Positions 46,137 through 54,716 of a stretch of 64,000 nt of DNA are shown here, in pieces. This DNA comes from Lachnospiraceae bacterium. Its GTDB lineage: Bacteria; Bacillota; Clostridia; Lachnospirales; Lachnospiraceae. The notes beneath the pieces were generated by a model. That model had not been told where the DNA came from. It saw nothing but the letters and a program-made list of their open reading frames with translations, and did not search any database. The first letter of the stretch is position 1, and the number at the start of each line of letters is the position of its first letter. The stretch spans positions 1 to 64,000 of the forward strand of contig CAJTCE010000012.1 of the NCBI GenBank assembly GCA_910574745.1. Direction: 5' to 3'. A program made the position numbers and the translations under genes.

Positions 46137-46436
46137 ATGGATAGAGAAGGAAACAATAGAGAACCGGTTTTTATTATGGATCTTCTGGCAGCAGAGGAAG
46201 AGGAAAAAAAGAAACAGGAGGAGGTCAGCGACGAGGATATTGAAAATATGCTGGCTATATTGGAAAAATTCGGAAATTCCGATATCAGCAGGCTGAATGT
46301 GGCGGTATCGGATGAAGTTAAGGCGGGAAAGAGTGCAAAGGCTTATCATCACGGCAGATGCGATGTGGGCAGCCCCTGGGCAAAGGGGGACGCCTTTGAT
46401 GTGTTAGAGGATGCAGGAAGCGCCGGCTGTAAATGA
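46137..46436 (+). CDS. Unknown 99-residue protein with a distinctive C-terminal motif
   Basis: The ATG at 46137 comes one base after the wecB stop and follows GGAGAGG. The N-terminal 55 residues are acidic and helical (AAEEEEKKKQEEVSDEDIEN, MLAILEKFGNSDISRLNV). The tail reads AYHHGRCDVGSPWAKGDAFD and then VLEDAGSAGCK. The Cys, His, Trp and Gly residues there look constrained, as in a binding motif or a precursor peptide core. I do not recognise the family. It is co-directional and close-packed with the XrtG operon. Confidence 0.65.
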   Translation: MDREGNNREPVFIMDLLAAEEEEKKKQEEVSDEDIENMLAILEKFGNSDISRLNVAVSDEVKAGKSAKAYHHGRCDVGSPWAKGDAFDVLEDAGSAGCK

Positions 46437-46532
46437 CGGAAACTCCATAAATGCAGAGCGTCCTTTAGGGATACCTGTGTCCTTTAGGGCATAGGGAAAT
46501 ACGGCAACTTACGAAAAGAAAGGATTACGAAT

Positions 46533-47426
46533 ATGTCGGACTTTGAATGGAAAGAGATCACAGAGGCAAAGCGGGAGCTGTTTCAGGGCTTTTATGAAAG
46601 AGAACAGTCCAGAAGCTGCGAGCATTCCTTTACCAATAACCTTTTGTGGTCGCCCTTTTATGGAACAAAGTATTGTGTGATAGAAGGAAATCTGGTGTTT
46701 AAATCGGGAGAGGACAGGCTTTCGGTCAGTTATCCCATAGGAAAGGATCAGGTTAAAAAAACGGTGGACAGGCTGATTCAATACTTTGAGGAGCAAAAGA
46801 AGCCTTTTTGTATGCATTCCGTAACGCCGGAGCAGTTTGAATCGCTGAACGGGATGTATCCCGGAAAATTTCAGATCGCTTATGACAGGGACTGGGCAGA
46901 TTATGTTTATGAATCCGAAAAGCTTATTTCCTTAAGCGGGAAGAAGCTTCATGGGAAGAGGAACCACATCAACAATTTCATCAAGACCTATCCCGATTAT
47001 CAATATGAAAGGATCAACGGGGAAAATAGAGAGGAATGTATAGAGCTGGCGCAAAACTGGCGGAAGGAGAACGGGTGCGACAGTGACCCTGAGAAAAATG
47101 AGGAGTTCTGCGTAACCTTAAGGGCTTTAAAGGAACTGGAAGATTTAAACCTAACGGGAGGGCTCATCCGGGCAGATGGCAGGGTGGTCGCCTTCAGCAT
47201 CGGGGAAAAGCTCTGCAACGATACCTTTGTGGTCCATATCGAAAAAGCATATGCCGATATTCAGGGAGCCTATCCCATTATCAACCAGCAGTTTGTGCTC
47301 CATGAAGCGGCGGATTACCGTTATATTAACAGGGAAGAGGACACGGGAGCGGAAGGTCTGAGGAAAGCCAAGCTGTCCTATTATCCCGTATTTTTGCAGG
47401 AAAAGGGTGTTGTTACCACAAAGTGA
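46533..47426 (+). CDS. DUF2156-family (GNAT-like) protein
   Basis: A 297-residue protein of the DUF2156 type, related to the C-terminal aminoacyl-transferring domain of MprF and to FemX-like acyltransferases. Visible parts are TNNLLWSPFYGTKYCV near the start, GKKLHGKRNHINNFIK in the middle, GGLIRADGRVVAFSIGEKL and HIEKAYADIQGAYPIINQQF. The protein is soluble here, with no MprF membrane part. It ends the XrtG region, 96 bases after the small gene. Possible roles are amino-acid or acyl transfer to the surface polymer. Confidence 0.83.
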   Translation: MSDFEWKEITEAKRELFQGFYEREQSRSCEHSFTNNLLWSPFYGTKYCVIEGNLVFKSGEDRLSVSYPIGKDQVKKTVDRLIQYFEEQKKPFCMHSVTPEQFESLNGMYPGKFQIAYDRDWADYVYESEKLISLSGKKLHGKRNHINNFIKTYPDYQYERINGENREECIELAQNWRKENGCDSDPEKNEEFCVTLRALKELEDLNLTGGLIRADGRVVAFSIGEKLCNDTFVVHIEKAYADIQGAYPIINQQFVLHEAADYRYINREEDTGAEGLRKAKLSYYPVFLQEKGVVTTK

Positions 47427-47480
47427 TTTAAGAGCCGAAGAAAGGAGCAGCGGCAAAAAATCAACATGACTGATAATATA

Positions 47481-47508
47481 ACGCAGCCGGATCAGGGCTG
47501 CGTTTTTT
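47481..47508 (+). terminator. Terminator at the end of the XrtG operon
   Basis: ACGCAGCC (47481-47488) pairs with GGCTGCGT (47496-47503), followed by a run of six T bases. It overlaps the end of the converging AraC gene. Confidence 0.92.
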
Positions 47509-48454
47509 CCGCTTTTGCAAGCTGTCTGGCTTTATACTGGGTAGGGGTGCAATTCATATATTTTTTAAATAATTTATTAAAATAGCTGCTGCTGTTAAAA
47601 CCGACCCTGGAAGCCAGGGTTGCCAAGGAATCATCAAAATCCCTGTCACAGAGCAGGCCTGCGGCAATAAAGATGCGGTATTTCATCAAATACTCGAAAG
47701 GAGTCATTTTCATACACCGCCTGATACAACGGCAGCATTCGCTTCTGCTCACGTGGATGGAGGCGGCGATATCATCCAGGGAAATGGGATCCGCATAGTG
47801 TTCTTCAATGAAACGGATGGCTTCCTTTGCCCGGGCTTCATCCATGCTGATGCGACTGTCTTTCGCCTCTGAAGAAATCCCGTTTTTGCTGATATAGCGT
47901 TCCAGTAAGATGATCCAGAGCCGCATCAGGCAGTCCTTGGTATACAGTTCATAGCAGTACTGCCGTTCCCTGTTGATCTGAATGATCTGCTGCAATAAGT
48001 TCAGAATATCTTTCTCATAGGGGACATCTTCCGATAAAGGAAGTGCTGCCAGGGAATGATTGCTGATGACCGGATGAAGATAAATGGAGCACAGCTTGGT
48101 CTGGCTGTAGGAAAACAGGAAAGAGGGGTGGAAAACCACAGAAGAATAAATACAGTTTTCGCTGCCCTCCGCAATGCTGAAGGAATGGAGCATTCCCTGG
48201 TTGACAAACAGTCCCTGGCCTTCTGATAAAATATAGGAATCATCCCTTACGTGGAATTTACCGCATCCTTCGTGAATGAGGATCATTTCCAGTTCATCAT
48301 GCCAGTGCCACCTGACCGTTTCCATATACATATTTTTCATATTGACTTCATATACTCCAACGGGATATTCGAAATCACCATGGTCTTTTATTTCTTTTAA
48401 ATTTTCCGAAACACGGATGGAGTCTGTGGATGGGCCGGATATCTTATCTGTCAT
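47492..48454 (-). CDS. AraC-family transcriptional regulator
   Basis: A 320-residue regulator. The N-terminal cupin-like sensing domain contains WHWHDELEMILIHEG, and the C-terminal 100 residues are the two helix-turn-helix AraC domain (ISLDDIAASIHVSRSECCRC and SLATLASRVGFNSSSYFNKL). Such proteins sense a sugar or other small molecule. It is divergent from the murL/murD2-like unit and shares a 222-base intergenic region, so control of those genes is possible. Confidence 0.92.
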   Translation of the reverse strand: MTDKISGPSTDSIRVSENLKEIKDHGDFEYPVGVYEVNMKNMYMETVRWHWHDELEMILIHEGCGKFHVRDDSYILSEGQGLFVNQGMLHSFSIAEGSENCIYSSVVFHPSFLFSYSQTKLCSIYLHPVISNHSLAALPLSEDVPYEKDILNLLQQIIQINRERQYCYELYTKDCLMRLWIILLERYISKNGISSEAKDSRISMDEARAKEAIRFIEEHYADPISLDDIAASIHVSRSECCRCIRRCMKMTPFEYLMKYRIFIAAGLLCDRDFDDSLATLASRVGFNSSSYFNKLFKKYMNCTPTQYKARQLAKAEKTQP

Positions 48455-48574
48455 GCTTTGTTCTCCTTCGTTATGTTTGACTTTTGTTAAAGCAATACGA
48501 TATTGATAATTATAACATTATATTAGCTTGAAGTAAATTTCATATTGTCATGAAAAATCGACAGATAGATTGCG

Positions 48575-48603
48575 TTGTCACAGCCGGAAAATTGATTTAT
48601 AAT
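48575..48603 (+). promoter_or_regulatory. Probable sigma-A promoter for the murL-murD2 unit
   Basis: TTGTCA (48575-48580) and TATAAT (48598-48603) are 17 bases apart and 73 bases before the murL-like start. Confidence 0.75.
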
Positions 48604-48676
48604 ATAGCAGGTAACAAAAAAGAGCGGCGTTCTGCATCCTTGCAGATAAGCCGGGGTTTTATGGGAAAGGAACAGC

Positions 48677-50113
48677 ATGAAAACATATCAGGGACTCAGG
48701 GAAACCTATAAACAGTTTATTTATCACGGATTTGAAATATCGGAAGAGCCGGGAAAGGTATGTCTTACCTATGATTTTGAAATCCCGGGGCTTTCCTCCT
48801 TTGCCCCTTGCTGGGAAATACCCTGTGAGAGGGAAAACCTCGGGGAGGACGAGACCTTTTTAAACATGGTCTTTTCCTTAGGAATGGTGGAGTTAGTCAG
48901 CTACTGGAAGACTGCCTGCCCCAAAGAAGTGATCGTGGAACCCTGGGGACTTTCAGAGGAGCAGGTAAAATGGTGGAAGCGCCTCTATTTTAACGGTCTG
49001 GGGGAGTTTTATTATACCAACGGCATTGAAGAAAACGAAGAGGATTTTATGGATATAAAGGCTTTGGGAGAGACCTGGCGTCCGGAGAAAGACGCGATGC
49101 GTGCCAAAGCAGAAAAAAATGTACGGTGTCAAGGCGTGGCAGAAGACAGCCTGCCCCATAAAGAATCAGGCGGCTGCCTGGTTCCTGTGGGAGGGGGGAA
49201 GGATTCCTCTGTTTCCCTGGAAATCTTAAGGGAACAGAAGGATAACAACTGCTGTTATATCATCAATCCCAGGGGAGCTACCATAGATTCGGCAAAAGCG
49301 GCAGGATACGAAGAGAAGCAGGTCATTGCGGTAAAAAGAACGCTGGATGCCAACATGCTGCAGTTGAATAAGGAAGGATATTTAAACGGGCATACGCCTT
49401 TTTCGGCGATCGTGGCATTTTCGGCTACGATTACGGCATACCTTCACGGCTTGACTTATATCGTATTGTCCAATGAATCCAGCGCCAATGAAAGTACCGT
49501 AAAGGATAGTTATGTAAACCACCAGTATTCTAAGAGCTTTCAGTTTGAAAAGGATTTTCATGAATACGAGAAGGAATATTTAGGAAGCGGCACTTATTAT
49601 TTCAGTCTGCTGCGCCCTTTAAGCGAATTTCAGATTGCGGCCTTTTTTGCAGGAATCCCTGCATACCATGATGTATTTAAAAGCTGTAATGCGGGCAGCA
49701 AGGAGAATATCTGGTGCGGCAGGTGCTCCAAATGTCTCTTTGTCTGGCTGATCCTATCGCCTTTTCTTACCCAGGAGAGGCTTGCGGAAATCTTTGGCGC
49801 CAATATGGCGGAGAATCCGGGGATGGAGGCGTATTTTAAGCAGTTGATCGGTCTGTCTAAGGAAAAGCCCTTTGAATGTGTGGGAAGCCGGGATGAGATC
49901 AATGCGGCCATAGCCCTTACAATCAGGGATTATCCAAAAGAAAAGGAGCTTCCTTATTTGTTCAGGCTTTATAAAGAGCTGGGATGTTATGAGGAAAACC
50001 TGCCGGCGTGCGAGGCCTATTTTAGTTATTATGACCATGAAAACCTGCTGCCGGAAGCATTTGAAGATAAATTTGTGGCGGAATTGAAAAAGAGGGGCGT
50101 ATATCGTGATTGA
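48677..50113 (+). CDS. murL: MurL-like UDP-MurNAc-L-Ala-L-Glu epimerase
   Basis: A 478-residue protein. A PP-loop-like motif VPVGGGKDSSVSLEIL (residues 169-184) points to ATP use through an adenylated intermediate. Other marks are SNESSANESTV with adjacent Tyr/His residues and a Cys cluster WCGRCSKCLF. This agrees with MurL, described in Xanthomonas, which inverts the L-Glu of UDP-MurNAc-L-Ala-L-Glu to D-Glu with ATP. The next gene, overlapping by eight bases, encodes a MurD-like ligase, the expected MurD2 partner. The assignment rests on the motif plus the pairing; a general ATP-dependent synthetase is the alternative. Confidence 0.8.
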   Translation: MKTYQGLRETYKQFIYHGFEISEEPGKVCLTYDFEIPGLSSFAPCWEIPCERENLGEDETFLNMVFSLGMVELVSYWKTACPKEVIVEPWGLSEEQVKWWKRLYFNGLGEFYYTNGIEENEEDFMDIKALGETWRPEKDAMRAKAEKNVRCQGVAEDSLPHKESGGCLVPVGGGKDSSVSLEILREQKDNNCCYIINPRGATIDSAKAAGYEEKQVIAVKRTLDANMLQLNKEGYLNGHTPFSAIVAFSATITAYLHGLTYIVLSNESSANESTVKDSYVNHQYSKSFQFEKDFHEYEKEYLGSGTYYFSLLRPLSEFQIAAFFAGIPAYHDVFKSCNAGSKENIWCGRCSKCLFVWLILSPFLTQERLAEIFGANMAENPGMEAYFKQLIGLSKEKPFECVGSRDEINAAIALTIRDYPKEKELPYLFRLYKELGCYEENLPACEAYFSYYDHENLLPEAFEDKFVAELKKRGVYRD

Positions 50114-51572
50114 CCATATCAGGAAAAGAATAGAAAATAAAAAGGTATTGATCTTAGGCTTCGGCAGGGAAGGCAGGTCCACCCTGAAGCTGTTTTTGGA
50201 AGCAGGGGGTGCAAAAGAGCTGGCCGTAGGGGATTTGAAGGAGTTTTCCCAAAAGGATCTTTCATATCTTAATGAGGAGACTGCAGAGGTGCAGGCGGCG
50301 GGCTTTGAGGAAATCAATTTTATCTGCGGGCCGGATTATCAGAAGGCAATGGATGACTATGACCTGGTTATGAAAAGCCCGGGAATTGTTTTAGAAAAGC
50401 CGGTGGGAGAATATAAGGCGGAGATTTTATCCCAGATGCAGCTGATATTTGAGGTCTACAGGGACCGAATCATAGGCATTACCGGAACAAAGGGAAAGAG
50501 CACTACCACCACTCTTTTATATCACATTCTGGAGGAAGCGCAGGTTCCTGCCGTGCTTGCGGGAAATATCGGGATTCCTGTATTTGACATTGTTCATAAG
50601 ATAGAAGTGGATTCTTTGCTTATATTGGAGCTTTCCTGCCATCAGCTGGAATATATGACGGTTTCCCCGAAACGGGGAGTTTTGCTCAATATTTATGAGG
50701 AACATCTCGATCATTACGGAACCATGGAAAAATATGTTGCTTCCAAGGAGAAGATTTATGCAAATCAATTACCCGGAGATTTGTTATATGTGCATCCTTC
50801 CGTTGCACCGAAAGAGGACAGCCATAGAGGAACATGTATTTTTGTAGAGACGGAGAGAGAAGCGAATAAAGGGAAAACAGAAGGGAAAGAGGGGGTGGCG
50901 GACAGAACGGATGCAGCTGACGGAGCGGTTGACATAACATCGGATGGGGGCGTCGTCTTAAGAGGAACGAAGATCATTTACGGAAAACGAAGCTTTGAGA
51001 TTCCTGTGGAAAAGATCAGCCTCTTAGGAGTACACAATTATCTGGATATTGCCTTCGTATACGGTATCTGTTGTGATTTGGGAATCGGTAACGAGCAGTT
51101 TGAAAAGGGGCTCATATCTTATGTCCCTCTTCCCCACAGGCTTCAGTATATCGGAACGGTAGACGGAGTGGCGTATTATGACGATTCCATATCCACTATA
51201 GATGAAACGACCATACAGGCGCTTAACACCATCGGAAATGCGGATACGGTTTTAATCGGCGGCATGGACAGGGATATAAGTTATGTAAACTTGGAAGAGT
51301 ATCTTGCTTCTTCTAAAGTGGCGCATATTATATTAATGGAGGCAACGGGAAAGCGGATTTACCGGGAGATCACGGAAAACATGCCGGATTTTGCAGGAAA
51401 AGAGCGACTATATGTGGTAGAGCATCTGGAGGAAGCGGTGGCTCTGGCAAAGGAGATTACCAAAAAGGGCGGAAGCTGTATTCTTTCCCCGGCGGCAGCC
51501 AGTTACGGGATTTTCAAGGATTTTGAAAAGCGCGGGGAATGTTTTAAGAGACTGGTGCTGGAAGAGGAGTGA
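50106..51572 (+). CDS. murD2: MurD2-like UDP-MurNAc-L-Ala:L-Glu ligase
   Basis: A 488-residue Mur ligase with a GTG start. The N-terminal Rossmann part (ILGFGREGRSTLKLF) and the ATP-binding GTKGKSTT at residues 127-134 are clear, followed by NIYEEHLDHYG and the carbamylated-Lys region YVASKEKIY. A polar insertion of about 40 residues lies at about 255-290 (NKGKTEGKEGVADRTDAADG). Standard MurD adds D-Glu; paired with MurL this one is expected to add L-Glu to UDP-MurNAc-L-Ala. The pairing, not a visible specificity residue, supports this. Confidence 0.82.
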   Translation: MIDHIRKRIENKKVLILGFGREGRSTLKLFLEAGGAKELAVGDLKEFSQKDLSYLNEETAEVQAAGFEEINFICGPDYQKAMDDYDLVMKSPGIVLEKPVGEYKAEILSQMQLIFEVYRDRIIGITGTKGKSTTTTLLYHILEEAQVPAVLAGNIGIPVFDIVHKIEVDSLLILELSCHQLEYMTVSPKRGVLLNIYEEHLDHYGTMEKYVASKEKIYANQLPGDLLYVHPSVAPKEDSHRGTCIFVETEREANKGKTEGKEGVADRTDAADGAVDITSDGGVVLRGTKIIYGKRSFEIPVEKISLLGVHNYLDIAFVYGICCDLGIGNEQFEKGLISYVPLPHRLQYIGTVDGVAYYDDSISTIDETTIQALNTIGNADTVLIGGMDRDISYVNLEEYLASSKVAHIILMEATGKRIYREITENMPDFAGKERLYVVEHLEEAVALAKEITKKGGSCILSPAAASYGIFKDFEKRGECFKRLVLEEE

Positions 51573-51574
51573 AA

Positions 51575-52945
51575 ATGGAAAATAAGAACAGCGATTTTAC
51601 CACGGGCAATATCCCGGCGAAGCTGGCAAAATTTATGATTCCCATACTGGGCGCTTTGATATTACAGGCAATGTATGGTGCGGTGGATTTGCTGATTGTA
51701 GGCTGGTTTGGGACCACGGCGGGGATTTCTGCCGTATCCACAGGCAGCAATATCGTCAATCTGGTAGTATTTTCTGTTGCGGGTCTGACGATGGGAGTTA
51801 CGGTGTTGATCAGCCGTTATCTGGGAGAGAAAAAGGAAGAGCGGATCGGAAAGGTTTTAGGAGGCGTGATCTGTTTCTTTTTGGCCTTGTCGGCGGTAAT
51901 GATGGTTTTACTGCTCATTTTTTCAAGACCCTTGGCAGTTTTGATGCAGGCGCCAAGGGAAGCGGTGGAGCTGACCTCCCTTTATGTAAAAATCTGTGGC
52001 GGAGGAATCGTCTTTGTCATCGGATATAATGTAATCAGCAGTATTTTCAGGGGACTTGGCAATTCCAGACTTCCCTTGATTTTTGTCGCCATAGCCTGTG
52101 TGACCAATATCATAGGGGATCTGGTGCTTGTGGCGGGCTTTAAAATGAATGTGGCGGGAGCGGCTCTTGCCACTATCTTCGCCCAGGCGGTCAGCGTGGT
52201 TTTGTCTTTATTGATCATCAGAAAACAGAAGCTGCCTTTTTCCATGAAAAAATCGGACATAGGTTTTAACGGAGAGGTTAAGAAATTTCTGCGACTGGGT
52301 GCTCCTATCGCTTTACAGGAAATTCTGACAAATCTGTCATTTCTGGCTCTTTGTGCTTTTATTAACCGATTGGGACTGGACGAGTCTTCGGGATACGGGG
52401 TGGCAAATAAAATCGTAAGCTTTGTGATGCTGGTGCCTTCCAGCCTGATGCAGTCCATGGCTTCTTTCGTAGGGCAGAATGTAGGAGCGGGTCAGGAGAA
52501 ACGGGCAAAGCAGGCAATGCTTTACGGTATGGCAATGGGTGCAGGCGTGGGGATTTTTATCGGAACTTTTGCATTCCTAAAAGGAGATTTGCTGGCGGCG
52601 CTGTTTACCAAGGATGAAGCGGTTATCATTCAGGCGGCGGCATATCTTAAAGGATTTGCCCCTGAGGCGGTGGTAACCAGTATCCTGTTCAGTTTTATGG
52701 GATATTTTAACGGACACGAAAAGACGGTTTTTGTCATGGTCCAGGGACTTGCCCAGACCTTTGTGGTAAGACTGCCCATGTCCTATATTATGAGCATACG
52801 GCCCGGTACAAGCCTGATGAGGATAGGCTGGGCGGCGCCCACGGCCACGGTGTTTGGAATTTTGCTGAATTTTATTTATTATCAATGGCTTAAGAAGAGG
52901 GATGCAGAAACAACAGACAGGCACTTATTGGGAAATTTCCAATAA
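51575..52945 (+). CDS. MATE-family efflux transporter
   Basis: A 456-residue protein with twelve membrane helices in two similar halves, as in the MATE family of Na+ or H+ driven exporters. Family marks include QAMYGAVDLLIVGWFG near residue 30 and GLGNSRLPLIF. I start at the ATG 51575, five bases after GGAG, rather than at the GTG that overlaps the murD2 stop. It may be co-transcribed with the mur genes; nothing shows the substrate. Confidence 0.93.
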   Translation: MENKNSDFTTGNIPAKLAKFMIPILGALILQAMYGAVDLLIVGWFGTTAGISAVSTGSNIVNLVVFSVAGLTMGVTVLISRYLGEKKEERIGKVLGGVICFFLALSAVMMVLLLIFSRPLAVLMQAPREAVELTSLYVKICGGGIVFVIGYNVISSIFRGLGNSRLPLIFVAIACVTNIIGDLVLVAGFKMNVAGAALATIFAQAVSVVLSLLIIRKQKLPFSMKKSDIGFNGEVKKFLRLGAPIALQEILTNLSFLALCAFINRLGLDESSGYGVANKIVSFVMLVPSSLMQSMASFVGQNVGAGQEKRAKQAMLYGMAMGAGVGIFIGTFAFLKGDLLAALFTKDEAVIIQAAAYLKGFAPEAVVTSILFSFMGYFNGHEKTVFVMVQGLAQTFVVRLPMSYIMSIRPGTSLMRIGWAAPTATVFGILLNFIYYQWLKKRDAETTDRHLLGNFQ

Positions 52946-52973
52946 AATGATAGAAAAGGCAGTGGGGTAAGTC

Positions 52974-54698
52974 ATGCCTGAAAATCAAAAAGCGGAAAAC
53001 CTGTTAAATCTGTCTCTGGACGCTACGGAGGCGGAAAGAATGGCGTCTCCCGTTCTTAGTGCGGGGACGGATGCGGATAATGAGCACTGGGAGGTTATTG
53101 TAAAATTTCATGGAGACATATCCCGGCTTGCGGGAGAAGACATTAAGGTGGAGATTTTGTCTGCGGGATATGGGATTATCACTCTGCCAAAGCGGTATAT
53201 AGAGGCGTTGGCGGCGTTAGAGGAAATAGAATTTGTGGAAAAGCCCAAACGGCTTTATGCAAATGACGGAGCCGGAAATTTTGCAAGCTGTCTTTACAGC
53301 AACAGTGTCCTTGGAAACCAATATAGAGGTGCGGGAATCTGCATTGCTGTCATAGACAGCGGTTTATCCTTTGAAATGCCTGCCTTCCGCAACCCGGATG
53401 GGACCAGCAGGGTGCTTTACTATCTGGATCAGACTCAGGACAGGGAATATACCAAAGAAGAGCTGGATGCTATTTTACTGAATGGTGTAAACGATCGGGA
53501 AAACCGCCCGACTCCGGATAATTCCGGACATGGAACTGCTGTGGCCGCCATAGCGGCGGGTAACGGAAGAAGGGCTGACGGAGGCGTGGATGTTAATTTA
53601 GTGGGTATGGCGCCCCAGGCGTCTTTGATGATCGTAAAGCTGGATACCGGAGCCAACAGCAGCTTTCCCCTTACCACATCCTTGATGCGCGCAGTAGACT
53701 ATGTGGTTAATAAAGGCGTTCAGATACAAATGCCTCTGGCGGTAAATTTAAGCTTTGGAAATACTTACGGAGCGCATGACGGGACGGCGCTGATTGAAAG
53801 ATACATCAATAATATGGCGGAGGTGGGAAGGACTGTTATCTGCGTGGGAAGCGGCAATGAAGGCGCGGCAGGCGGACATGCGGCAGGAGTGATAGAGGCG
53901 TATGAAAGGGAGCGGGTTGTGGAATTTACCATGGGCGCTTATGAAAGAGAATTCAATCTGCAGATGTGGCTGAATTTTGTGGACAGCTATGAAATTACTT
54001 TGCAATCTCCTTCGGGAGATTCTTTTATTTTCAGCACGGAGAGCGATATGGGACTTACTATCAGAAGAAGGCTTGCGGATACGTCCCTGCTGATTTTTGT
54101 GGGAGCGCCCCAGCCCTATAGCGTAAATCAGGAAGTATTTTTGGATTTTATTCCTGTCTCGACTTATGTAAATCAAGGCGTATGGAGGCTGATACTGCGT
54201 CCTACAAGGCTGGTATCGGGTAACTACAGCCTTTATATGCCTTCATCCCAGATTAAAGGCGGGGATACCAGATTCCTGCGCCCTGTTCCCGAGCAGACTC
54301 TTACCATACCTTCCACAGCGGAACGGGTTATTACAGTCGGGGCTTACAACAGCGTTTATGAAGCTTATGCCGACTTTTCGGGGAGAGGATATGTAACAAG
54401 ACTTTCGGAAGGATATATCAGTGTGGTAAAACCGGAAATTGCAGCTCCCGGTGTGGGGATTTTAGCGGAAAACGCTTATGGCTTGCAGCGTTTAGAAGGA
54501 ACCAGCTTTGCAACGCCCTTTGTGACGGGAGCGGCGGCGCTTTTGATGGAGAGGGCCATATTGGGAGGCGAAGACCCTTACCTGTATGGGGAGAAGATGA
54601 AGGCGTGGCTGTGCCGGCATGCGAAGAAGCTGGCGGGGGGAGGAGAAGTGCCGGATGATAAGACGGGCTGGGGAGGACTGTGTGTGGCAGATGTATAA
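52974..54698 (+). CDS. Subtilisin-like serine protease (S8 family)
   Basis: A 574-residue protease. The catalytic triad is placed at Asp128 (AVIDSGL), His186 (NSGHGTAVAAIAAG) and Ser511 (GTSFATPFVTGAAALL). Between His and Ser lies an inserted beta-rich domain of about 150 residues (about 300-445), as in the Csp/bacterial S8 group that processes spore-germination enzymes. There is no signal peptide; the first 100 residues look like a propeptide-type domain (EVIVKFHGDISRL). The place in the cell is uncertain. Confidence 0.93.
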   Translation: MPENQKAENLLNLSLDATEAERMASPVLSAGTDADNEHWEVIVKFHGDISRLAGEDIKVEILSAGYGIITLPKRYIEALAALEEIEFVEKPKRLYANDGAGNFASCLYSNSVLGNQYRGAGICIAVIDSGLSFEMPAFRNPDGTSRVLYYLDQTQDREYTKEELDAILLNGVNDRENRPTPDNSGHGTAVAAIAAGNGRRADGGVDVNLVGMAPQASLMIVKLDTGANSSFPLTTSLMRAVDYVVNKGVQIQMPLAVNLSFGNTYGAHDGTALIERYINNMAEVGRTVICVGSGNEGAAGGHAAGVIEAYERERVVEFTMGAYEREFNLQMWLNFVDSYEITLQSPSGDSFIFSTESDMGLTIRRRLADTSLLIFVGAPQPYSVNQEVFLDFIPVSTYVNQGVWRLILRPTRLVSGNYSLYMPSSQIKGGDTRFLRPVPEQTLTIPSTAERVITVGAYNSVYEAYADFSGRGYVTRLSEGYISVVKPEIAAPGVGILAENAYGLQRLEGTSFATPFVTGAAALLMERAILGGEDPYLYGEKMKAWLCRHAKKLAGGGEVPDDKTGWGGLCVADV

Positions 54699-54716
54699 AT
54701 CGGAGAAGAGAAGAGC

